A stretch of 15,448 nt of DNA. It comes from an uncultured Candidatus Competibacteraceae bacterium (lineage in GTDB: Bacteria; Pseudomonadota; Gammaproteobacteria; Competibacterales; Competibacteraceae). The notes beneath the pieces were generated by a model. The model ran no database searches and had not been told where the DNA came from. It was given only the letters and a program-made list of their open reading frames with translations. Shown in pieces: positions 8,099 through 13,974 of this stretch (within the stretch, counting starts at the first letter, position 1; every line of letters starts with the position of its first letter). The stretch is from positions 1 to 15,448 of the forward strand of contig CALMNY010000192.1 in the NCBI GenBank assembly GCA_937872125.1, read 5' to 3'. The position numbers were made by a program, and so were the translations under genes.

Positions 8099-8114
8099 CC
8101 AAAGCTTTTACACC

Positions 8115-8143
8115 ACTATACATCAAAATGATGAAAAATCCAA
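8115..8143 (-). promoter_or_regulatory. Sigma70-type promoter of the RHH-methyltransferase operon
   Basis: On the minus strand, a -35 box TTGGAT (8138-8143), a 17-base spacer and a -10 box TATAGT (8115-8120) place the transcript start near 8108, about ten bases before the ATG at 8098. Spacing is ideal and both boxes match consensus at four or five positions. Confidence 0.65.
8121..8133. promoter_or_regulatory. Candidate operator: 13-base palindrome CATCA-AAA-TGATG
   Basis: Two perfect five-base inverted arms are separated by three bases, directly abutting the -10 box and filling most of the spacer of the minus-strand promoter. CopG-type RHH repressors are known to bind 13-base pseudosymmetric sites overlapping their own promoters. 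Autorepression by the RHH protein encoded downstream is therefore the natural reading, but it is an inference. Confidence 0.55.
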
Positions 8144-8201
8144 CAGTTTCCCCAGGTCGGGGATGCGTGCCTAGCATTACCCGCCGTGCGCTGACTCGCG
8201 A

Positions 8202-8238
8202 GCTGCGTTGCAGCGAACCGCACCCCGCTGGGCGGGGT
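8202..8238. repeat. Two adjacent hairpins in the msrA leader
   Basis: GCTGC-GTT-GCAGC (8202-8214) and ACCCCGC-TGG-GCGGGGT (8222-8238) are perfect small inverted repeats eight bases apart. Neither is followed by a T-run, so they are not classic terminators. They lie in the stretch 8144-8276, which has no gene. They could form leader structure for msrA or be a REP-like palindrome pair. Confidence 0.4.
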
Positions 8239-8265
8239 CAAACTCGCCGCTCGTCCCCTGCTCCC

Positions 8266-8269
8266 GGAG
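8266..8269 (+). promoter_or_regulatory. Shine-Dalgarno site deciding the msrA start
   Basis: GGAG lies seven bases before the ATG at 8277 and only one base before an in-frame ATG at 8271, so 8277 is the better start. Confidence 0.6.
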
Positions 8270-8276
8270 AATGCTC

Positions 8277-8924
8277 ATGTCGTGGTTGCACCGTTCCATT
8301 CAGATACCTCGCCCGGAAGAGGCGCTGCCGGGCCGTTCCACACCGTTGCCCGCACCCACCCACCATTACGTCAACCATCATCCTCTGCAACCTCCCTTCC
8401 CCGCTGGTCTGGAACAAGCGTTGTTCGGCCTCGGCTGCTTCTGGGGCGCAGAACGGAAGTTCTGGACTCAGCCCGGGGTTTACAGCACTGCGGTCGGTTA
8501 CGCGGGCGGTTTCACCCCCAATCCGACCTATGAAGAAGTGTGCAGCGGTCTGACCGGCCACGCCGAAGTGGTGTTGGTGGTGTTTGATCCCACCGTCGTC
8601 ACCTACGCGCGCTTGCTCCAGGTATTCTGGGAAGCGCACGATCCGACTCAGGGAATGCGCCAGGGCAATGATGTCGGCACGCAATATCGCTCTGCGATCT
8701 ACGTCTACGCTGCCATCCAGCGCGCCGCCGCCCTGGCCAGCCGGGACGCTTACCAACCGGCGTTGACCGCTGCCGGTTACGGGGCGATTACTACCGAAAT
8801 TGCCGACGCGCCGCCGTTTTACTACGCCGAGGACTACCACCAGCAATATCTGGCCAAGAACCCCGGCGGCTATTGCGGGCTGGGCGGCGTCGGCGTCCGC
8901 TACCCGGAACGGGTGGCAGCGTAA
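8277..8924 (+). CDS. msrA: Peptide-methionine (S)-S-oxide reductase MsrA
   Basis: A 215-residue enzyme that reduces methionine-S-sulfoxide in oxidised proteins, using thioredoxin as reductant. The catalytic motif GCFWGAER lies at 53-60 with Cys54 as nucleophile. GYAGG (74-78), HAEVV (95-99), HDPTQ (121-125), [10 protein letters not shown] (130-139) and [10 protein letters not shown] (195-204) are all typical of MsrA. Cys200 is the recycling Cys, but the second recycling Cys found eight residues later in E. coli MsrA is Arg208 here. The first 45 residues are a Pro-rich lead-in similar to the longer MsrA class. The stop codon overlaps the start of the ADP-ribosylglycohydrolase gene by one base (TAATG), so the two are probably translated together. 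Confidence 0.95.
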   Translation: MSWLHRSIQIPRPEEALPGRSTPLPAPTHHYVNHHPLQPPFPAGLEQALFGLGCFWGAERKFWTQPGVYSTAVGYAGGFTPNPTYEEVCSGLTGHAEVVLVVFDPTVVTYARLLQVFWEAHDPTQGMRQGNDVGTQYRSAIYVYAAIQRAAALASRDAYQPALTAAGYGAITTEIADAPPFYYAEDYHQQYLAKNPGGYCGLGGVGVRYPERVAA

Positions 8925-10036
8925 TGGTCGCCCCCTCCCCCACTGTCGTCCGTGAGCACCCTGGCGATACCGTAGAATGGACTTGGCGATTGCGTGGCCT
9001 GCTGGTCGGTACCGCAGTCGGCGATGCGCTGGGCTTGCCTGCTGAAGGCTTGTCCCGCCAGCGCGTGCACCGCCTGTACCGGGGCCGCTGGCGGCATCGG
9101 CTGCTTTTCGGGCGCGGCATGATCAGCGATGACACCGAGCACACCCTTTTTGTCGCCCAAAGCCTGCTGCGCCATCCCGATACGCCAGACCGATTCGCCC
9201 GGCGGCTGGGCTGGTGTTTGCGCGGCTGGTTGTTGACCCTGCCCGCCGGCATCGGTTTCGCCACCCTGCGGGCGATTCTCAAGCTGTGGCTGGGTTTCCC
9301 GCCCAGCCACAGCGGCGTCTGGTCTGCTGGCAATGGGCCGGCGATGCGGGTGGCGATCATCGGTGCGTTCTTCGCCCACCATCCAGACCAGCGGGCCACT
9401 TATGTCGCCGCTTCGACCCGTATCACCCACACCGATCCCAAGGCCCTGACCGGCGCGGCGGCTATCGCCGAACTGGCCGCCTGGATCGTGCGCGACCGGC
9501 TGACGCAACACCCGCCGCTGGAGCCGTTCCTCGCTCTCTTGCGCGCCTGTGGCCCGGACGACCGCGACTGGCAAGCCCTGACAGACGCCATCGAGCACGC
9601 CGCACGAGCACATCAAACCGTCGCGGAACTGGCGGAGCGGCTCGGATTAGAAAAGGGGGTCACGGGTTACATTTACCACACCGTTCCCATCGCGGCTTAC
9701 GCCTGGTTTCGGCATGGCGGCGATTATCAGCACGCCTTGACGGCAGTGCTCGATTGCGGTGGCGATACCGATACGGTCGGCGCGATTGTCGGGGCGCTGG
9801 CGGGCGCGACAGTGGGGGAAGCAGGGATTCCGGAAGCTTGGCGGACGGGCGTCGCCGACTGGCCGCGCTCATTGCGGATCCTGGAAATGCTGGCCGACCG
9901 CCTGGCGGCAGTCGCATTGACCCATCAACCAGCCTCGGCGGTGCGCTATGGCTGGCCGGCGCTGCCCGTGCGCAATCTGGCGTTTCTGCTGATCGTGCTG
10001 GGGCACGGCTTTCGGCGGTTGTTGCCGCCGTACTGA
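8924..10036 (+). CDS. ADP-ribosylglycohydrolase family protein
   Basis: A 370-residue protein of the DraG/ARH fold, an all-helical dimetal (Mg/Mn) hydrolase that removes ADP-ribose from proteins or small molecules. The visible motifs are GLLVGTAVGDALGLPAEG (25-42), SDDT (68-71) for metal binding, GNGPAMR (136-142), THTDP (168-172) and CGGDTDTVG (278-286) for the second metal site. All metal-binding acidic residues expected for the family seem present, so it is probably active. The target is unknown. The last 25 residues are hydrophobic (NLAFLLIVLGHGF) and could touch the membrane. I chose the ATG at 8924 because it overlaps the msrA stop (TAATG); an open frame from 8873 would run inside msrA. 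Pairing with MsrA hints at protein repair or stress, but this is only context. Confidence 0.88.
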   Translation: MVAPSPTVVREHPGDTVEWTWRLRGLLVGTAVGDALGLPAEGLSRQRVHRLYRGRWRHRLLFGRGMISDDTEHTLFVAQSLLRHPDTPDRFARRLGWCLRGWLLTLPAGIGFATLRAILKLWLGFPPSHSGVWSAGNGPAMRVAIIGAFFAHHPDQRATYVAASTRITHTDPKALTGAAAIAELAAWIVRDRLTQHPPLEPFLALLRACGPDDRDWQALTDAIEHAARAHQTVAELAERLGLEKGVTGYIYHTVPIAAYAWFRHGGDYQHALTAVLDCGGDTDTVGAIVGALAGATVGEAGIPEAWRTGVADWPRSLRILEMLADRLAAVALTHQPASAVRYGWPALPVRNLAFLLIVLGHGFRRLLPPY

Positions 10037-10142
10037 GAGGCTATACCCAATCTCGATCCATGGACCCCACTTGTAGGTGATAACCCCTTGAAATCGCTTG
10101 ACAGGAGACGAGAGGACTGAATGATGATGCGAACTTTGTTCC

Positions 10143-10652
10143 TCAGCTCCGATCCTGCTTCGCCGTCAGCAGCGCCTGCGCCAGATGCTGTGGCTGATCG
10201 GTGCCCAGCCGCAGACGTTGGCTCGATCTCAGGGTAATTTCCACCGCTTCCCAGCCCGAAACGTTGTACAGCCAGCCGTGCGGGGTGCGATGGATGCCCC
10301 AGCCATACAGCCACGAGTTACGCACCGGGCGGACAGCCACTATCTCGGCCAACGGAATTCGTTTACGGATCAACCCGATACCAAAGCGGAACGTCAGATA
10401 TGTCCCATCAATCTCGACGGTGAGGGCGTAAAACAGCAGCGCCAAGATGCCCATCATGATCGGTCCACCGAGGATGAACACGGGATCATCGTAGGCAAGG
10501 CCCAAACCCAGCAACACCAAGCCTGCTGCCGCCAGCGATCTGACGACAACCGTCCCAAACTGGGTATGGCGATAACGCAAGGGAGTTAACACGGGATAAC
10601 GCTCCAGCGTGCAGCGACCGCCCCCACAGGCTGCGCCCTCTCCCTGGACCAT
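10143..10652 (-). CDS. Membrane-anchored protein with a bacterial PH-like domain
   Basis: A protein of up to 169 residues that I do not recognise as a named gene. Two hydrophobic segments (about 34-54 and 57-78) form a probable membrane hairpin. They are followed by a soluble beta-rich part (79-160) with IDGTYLTFRFGIGLIRKRIP, GWGIHRTPHGWLYNVSG and a final RLGTDQPQHLAQAL, which resembles bacterial PH-like (YdbT/DUF304-type) domains. The N-terminal start is uncertain: the ATG at 10652 has only a poor ribosome site. A GTG at 10592 is preceded by GGAG at nine bases and would remove a Cys/Gly-rich stretch that looks non-native. It converges with the ADP-ribosylglycohydrolase gene. The 106 bases between them (10037-10142) hold no clear terminator. 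Confidence 0.6.
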   Translation of the reverse strand: MVQGEGAACGGGRCTLERYPVLTPLRYRHTQFGTVVVRSLAAAGLVLLGLGLAYDDPVFILGGPIMMGILALLFYALTVEIDGTYLTFRFGIGLIRKRIPLAEIVAVRPVRNSWLYGWGIHRTPHGWLYNVSGWEAVEITLRSSQRLRLGTDQPQHLAQALLTAKQDRS

Positions 10653-10711
10653 GGCGCCTGATTACACGGGCAACGGTGCAGTACGGGATACCACACGGTA
10701 AGAGACCATCC

Positions 10712-10742
10712 AAAAACCCCTCGCCCGCAGGCGGGCAAGGGG
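10712..10742 (-). terminator. GC-rich hairpin plus T5, terminator for the SDR gene
   Basis: Arms 10717-10728 and 10731-10742 pair over about 12 bases; on the minus strand the one imperfect pair is a G-U wobble. The minus-strand transcript then reads TTTTTGG. It lies about 150 bases past the SDR stop. The sequence (cccctcgcccgc/gcgggcaagggg) also resembles dispersed intergenic repeats of proteobacteria, so it may be both repeat and terminator. Confidence 0.6.
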
Positions 10743-10889
10743 CAAGGGTAAGGGCCGTTGTTTAACCAGTTAACTCACCAGAGGCTGTCTGAAACCGCCT
10801 CCAGGAGCAATGGCCGACCCGCCAGATGAGTAAAGCTGTTCTTGTCTTAGCGGCAACTTATACCGCAGGCTCTGGGGCGCCAGCCGGGC

Positions 10890-11684
10890 TTAACCCCTGG
10901 AGCTCAGCCGCAGACCGCCGCTGATGAAATACACTTCGCCGGCGAGGGCTTCGTTACGATAGAGGTCGCTGACCAGTTGCGCGACTTCTTCAGGCTCGAT
11001 CAAACGGCCGATAGGCACGTCTTTCAGGATAGTCTCCAGCGCCTTCTGGTCCATGCCCTTGACCATCGGCGTTCCGACGTAGCCCGGGGCCACGGCCACG
11101 CAACGAATCTGGCCGGAAAGACCGCGACGGAGAAACTCTGCGGTGATCACCTTGGGCATGACCGACATGGCGGCCTTGGTGGAGGAATAATTGATCTGGC
11201 CCGCCGTGCCCAGGGAGCCGGTGGAAGAAACCAGACAAATAAGTCCCTTGCACTTATTGTCAACCATACGTGCAGCGCATTCGCGCACGGTCAGAAATAC
11301 GCCAGTCAGGTTGATATCAATGACCTTGGTGAAATCGCCCACTGACATCTTCCGCGAGACTTTACCGGTGGTCTTGTCCGGGGAAATCATCAGGCCATCC
11401 TTGATGATGCCGGCGAAGGGCGCCACCAGGTTGATCGCCCCAAATTTTTCGATAGCCGTATCAGCCAGCCTGCCGCAGTCATCCTCGTTGGTCACATTGC
11501 AGACCACCGTCGCTACTTCACCCCCGATAGCGGTGAGCGAAGCGGCGGCTTTTTCCAGAAGCTCCGCTTGCACGTCGCCAATGACCACCTTGCCGCCGTT
11601 CTTGACCCAGTGTTCAGCAATAGCGTATCCGATGCCGCCAGCGCCGCCGGTGACGACCGCTACCGAACCTTTGATTTCCAACAT
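10890..11684 (-). CDS. Short-chain dehydrogenase/reductase (FabG/HSD10-like)
   Basis: A 264-residue classical SDR with a Rossmann fold. TGGAGGIG (12-19) binds the cofactor; Asp37 after the second strand (VVIGDVQ) points to NAD(H) rather than NADP(H). Asn125 (DINLTG), Ser153/154 (LVSSTG), Tyr166 and Lys170 (YSSTK) form the catalytic set, and PGYVGTPM (200-207) follows. The usual NNAG motif is PFAG (89-92), which is unusual. About 15 extra residues near 96-113 (DGLMISPDKTTGKVSRKM) lengthen the substrate side. The substrate is unknown; a 3-oxoacyl or 3-hydroxyacyl-CoA is plausible. I chose the start at 11684 because a perfect AGGAGG lies eight bases upstream and the protein then begins normally for the family; an in-frame ATG at 11717 would add 11 unrelated residues. 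It is a single gene followed by a hairpin terminator. Confidence 0.87.
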   Translation of the reverse strand: MLEIKGSVAVVTGGAGGIGYAIAEHWVKNGGKVVIGDVQAELLEKAAASLTAIGGEVATVVCNVTNEDDCGRLADTAIEKFGAINLVAPFAGIIKDGLMISPDKTTGKVSRKMSVGDFTKVIDINLTGVFLTVRECAARMVDNKCKGLICLVSSTGSLGTAGQINYSSTKAAMSVMPKVITAEFLRRGLSGQIRCVAVAPGYVGTPMVKGMDQKALETILKDVPIGRLIEPEEVAQLVSDLYRNEALAGEVYFISGGLRLSSRG

Positions 11685-11692
11685 GTTATTTA

Positions 11693-11698
11693 CCTCCT
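11693..11698 (-). promoter_or_regulatory. Strong Shine-Dalgarno AGGAGG for the SDR gene
   Basis: A perfect consensus site eight bases before the ATG at 11684. It fixes that start and suggests high translation. Confidence 0.85.
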
Positions 11699-11699
11699 C

Positions 11700-12157
11700 G
11701 TGATTTTTTGATGACACAGGGTTCGCCCGATTGATGGGCGGCGTCTGTTCTTATGGGCGCCAGGCATTCACCGCTCGATGATCATCGCCGCTTGCTGGAA
11801 CGATCTCCTCGGTCAAAATCCCGTCTGCGATGCCTGGACGGTGTCAGTATAGCTCAAGACTCCCAGCGCGTCCTGCTCCCGCCTGGTATACCACACCTAA
11901 TGAAAGTGTTTTTACGGTCAACTTTTTGAAATACCTTAAAATACACCCACCCCCAACACCCTCGGCGGCTGGGTTGCCGGTCATCGCCCAAAGCTTTACG
12001 AATGAGGACACGGACGCCACGGATTCGCCGCGTTCGCGGTGCTGGTTAAACCGTAGAAGCGGGAGGGATTATGGCCGAACGCTCATGGCCGCCAGGAAGC
12101 CAGCCCAATGGGACAGGAAGCTGATTTGAACTCATGGCAGTCCAAATGATGGCTAAC
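11700..12157. other. Gene-free stretch upstream of the SDR gene
   Basis: I find no convincing gene here. An open frame at 11830-12129 (+) encodes a low-complexity peptide with no recognisable motif. A TATACT at 11846-11851 on the minus strand could be a -10 box for the SDR gene, but it lacks a good -35. Around 12007-12023 the unit cacgga recurs with gaps, like a decayed copy of the repeat at 13888-13963. CCGCG-TT-CGCGG lies at 12028-12039. Confidence 0.5.
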
Positions 12158-12177
12158 TGGGTACAGAACAGTACCCA
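12158..12177 (-). other. Hairpin just downstream of tRNA-Glu
   Basis: TGGGTAC-AGAACA-GTACCCA is a perfect seven-base stem starting five bases past the tRNA-Glu CCA end. It lacks a T-run, so it may mark a 3' processing site or a weak or Rho-assisted end rather than a classic intrinsic terminator. Confidence 0.45.
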
Positions 12178-12182
12178 AGATA

Positions 12183-12258
12183 TGGCGTCCCCAAGGGGAT
12201 TCGAACCCCTGTTACCGCCGTGAAAGGGCGGTGTCCTCGGCCTCTAGACGATGGGGAC
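12183..12258 (-). tRNA. tRNA-Glu (anticodon UUC)
   Basis: 76 bases including an encoded CCA. On the minus strand it starts GTCCCCAT and ends TGGGGACGCCA, giving a seven-base acceptor stem. The anticodon arm CCGCC-CTTTCAC-GGCGG shows anticodon TTC, and the T-loop reads GGTTCGAATCC. It is the cognate tRNA of the GltX encoded just upstream on the same strand. Confidence 0.97.
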
Positions 12259-12268
12259 AAATGGCGGG

Positions 12269-12299
12269 AAAAAATAAACCGTCAAGTGTAATGACGGTT
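12269..12299 (-). terminator. Terminator-like hairpin between tRNA-Ala and tRNA-Glu
   Basis: On the minus strand AACCGTCA-TTACACT-TGACGGTT forms a perfect eight-base stem and is followed by TATTTTTT, the layout of an intrinsic terminator. It begins five bases after the tRNA-Ala end and stops just before tRNA-Glu. No fitting promoter for tRNA-Glu alone is visible, so it may be a partial terminator or a processing signal. Confidence 0.6.
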
Positions 12300-12304
12300 G
12301 GGTT

Positions 12305-12380
12305 TGGTGGAGCCAGACGGGATCGAACCGACGACCTCCTGCATGCCATGCAGGCGCTCTCCCAGCTGAGCTATGGCCCC
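12305..12380 (-). tRNA. tRNA-Ala (anticodon GGC)
   Basis: 76 bases with encoded CCA. It starts GGGGCCATAGCTCAGCTGGG and ends TGGCTCCACCA. The anticodon loop ATGGCAT gives GGC. The acceptor stem carries the G3:U70 pair that marks alanine tRNAs. It is very close to the E. coli tRNA-Ala(GGC). It is transcribed just ahead of tRNA-Glu. Confidence 0.97.
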
Positions 12381-12397
12381 GTTAACCGGAGACGCGC

Positions 12398-12426
12398 AAT
12401 TTAAGAGATTGATGCGTTGTTGTCAA
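12398..12426 (-). promoter_or_regulatory. tRNA operon promoter with GC-rich discriminator, overlapping the gltX stop
   Basis: On the minus strand, a perfect -35 TTGACA (12421-12426), a 17-base spacer, a -10 TAAATT (12398-12403) and then GCGCG put the transcript start near 12391, about ten bases before tRNA-Ala. The gltX stop TGA (12423-12425) is part of the -35 box. A GC-rich discriminator is typical of stable-RNA promoters under stringent control. Confidence 0.7.
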
Positions 12427-13847
12427 CCTTTTCCAAGCTCACGATCCACGTGCTGGTTAATAAAACCAAGCGCCCGCTCAATCCGCGCCAAGGTTTTTCG
12501 TCGGCCTAGCAACTCCAGAGTCGTGTCTATGGGCGGCGATACTGCTGTACCACATACCGCCACCCGCAGCGGCTGGGCCACCTTGCCCAGCGCCAGGCCG
12601 CTCTCCTCTGCTACCCGGTTTACTGCCGCATGAATCGGCTCGGCCCGCCATTCCGGCAAGGCCGCCAAGGTATTGCTCAAAGTCTGCAAAGGCACCTGAG
12701 CGGCGGCGGTCAGATTCTTGCTGGCCGCCTTGGCGTCATAGCTCTCAAACTCGCGGTATAAAAAGCTGGCGGCCCGCGCCATGTCGTATAGGGTCTCAGA
12801 CCGTTCAGCAAACGCCCTGACCACCTCGGGCAAGGCCGGTCCCTCGCTGGGATCAATCCCCAACTGGCCGATGTGCCAGCTCAGATGGCGAGCCACATGA
12901 ACAGGATCGAGGGTTTTCAGATAATGCTTGTTCAGCCAGATCAGCTTGGAGGGATTGATCGCCGAGGCCGCCTTGTTGCACCCGTCGAGATCGAAAAATT
13001 CGATCATTTCATCCAGCGAGAAAATCTCCTGGTCGCCATGTGACCAGCCCAGCCGCACCAGGAAATTCAGCACCGCCTCCGGCAGATAACCCTGATCACG
13101 ATACTCCATGACGCTGGCAGCGCCGTGGCGCTTGGACAGCTTCTGGCCATCCGGTCCCAGAATCATCGGCACGTGGGCGTAGTGGGGAACCGTCGCGCCG
13201 AGCGCCTTGAGGATGTTGATTTGCCGGGGCGTATTATTGATGTGGTCGTCGCCACGAATGACGTGGGTGATGTTCATGTCCATGTCGTCCACGACCACAC
13301 AAAAATTGTAGGTCGGACTGCCGTCGGCGCGGGCGATGATCAGATCATCCAGTTCAGCGTTCTGAAACACGATGTTGCCGCGAATCAAATCCTCCACCAC
13401 CACCTGGCCGTTTAGCGGATTCTTGAACCGCACTACCGGCTCTACGCCGGGGCGTGGTGGCCCCTGATAGTCGCGGTAGCGACCGTCATAACGCGGCTTT
13501 TCCTTGCGGGCCATCTGCTCGGCGCGCAATGCCTCCAGCTCCTCGCGGGTGCAGTAGCAATAGTAGGCGCTGCCATCCCGCAACAACTGGCGCAACACCT
13601 CCTGATAGCGGCCGAACCGCTGGGTCTGATAGAACGGCCCCTCGTCGTAATCCAGCCCCAGCCAGTTCATGCCTTCCAAAATGGCGTTCACCGCTTCAGG
13701 AGTCGAACGCTCCAGGTCGGTATCCTCGATACGTAGCACAAAGGGGCCACCATGCCGGCGAGCGTACAGCCAGGAAAACAGCGCGGTGCGCGCACCGCCA
13801 ATATGCAGGTAGCCGGTAGGGCTGGGGGCGAAACGGGTCTTGACCAT
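12423..13847 (-). CDS. gltX: Glutamate--tRNA ligase
   Basis: A 474-residue class I synthetase that charges tRNA-Glu; E. coli GltX has 471 residues. The HIGH-type motif HIGG lies at 15-18 after [10 protein letters not shown], and the KMSKS-type motif KLSKR at 236-240 is followed by HGA. The anticodon-binding helical part occupies about 320-474. The zinc-binding insert keeps CYC (97-99), but the later Cys and His ligands of E. coli are Tyr124 and Asp126 in YDGRYRD, so zinc is probably not bound. I start at the ATG at 13847 because [10 protein letters not shown] is the normal family N-terminus. The frame runs open to 14021 only through the repeat upstream. Its own cognate tRNA gene lies downstream on the same strand. 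Confidence 0.96.
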   Translation of the reverse strand: MVKTRFAPSPTGYLHIGGARTALFSWLYARRHGGPFVLRIEDTDLERSTPEAVNAILEGMNWLGLDYDEGPFYQTQRFGRYQEVLRQLLRDGSAYYCYCTREELEALRAEQMARKEKPRYDGRYRDYQGPPRPGVEPVVRFKNPLNGQVVVEDLIRGNIVFQNAELDDLIIARADGSPTYNFCVVVDDMDMNITHVIRGDDHINNTPRQINILKALGATVPHYAHVPMILGPDGQKLSKRHGAASVMEYRDQGYLPEAVLNFLVRLGWSHGDQEIFSLDEMIEFFDLDGCNKAASAINPSKLIWLNKHYLKTLDPVHVARHLSWHIGQLGIDPSEGPALPEVVRAFAERSETLYDMARAASFLYREFESYDAKAASKNLTAAAQVPLQTLSNTLAALPEWRAEPIHAAVNRVAEESGLALGKVAQPLRVAVCGTAVSPPIDTTLELLGRRKTLARIERALGFINQHVDRELGKG

Positions 13848-13887
13848 GTCGGCTTGTTTGGGATGCAGTTGAAAATCAATGATGTTA

Positions 13888-13963
13888 TCCACGGAAAACA
13901 CGGAAGGCACGGACGAAACCCCGGACTTCTTTTCATTTCCGTGTCTTCCGTGTCTTCCGTGGA
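13888..13963. repeat. Long inverted repeat of CACGGAA units between glmU and gltX
   Basis: The arms 13888-13913 and 13938-13963 are reverse complements over about 26 bases with two mismatches, around a 24-base loop. Each arm is itself built of CACGGA(A) units about nine bases apart. There is no T-run after either arm, so it is not a standard terminator. Tandem units like these occur as dispersed intergenic repeats in several proteobacteria (from memory). Confidence 0.7.
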
Positions 13964-13974
13964 CAAGAAAAATT

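Noticed and set aside
11830..12129. Open frame of 99 codons on +
   Set aside because: The peptide is low in complexity, has no motif, lacks a ribosome site and crosses decayed repeat sequence.
12257..12285. TTGACG as a -35 box for tRNA-Glu
   Set aside because: At normal spacing the -10 would overlap the tRNA 5' end and transcription would begin inside the tRNA.
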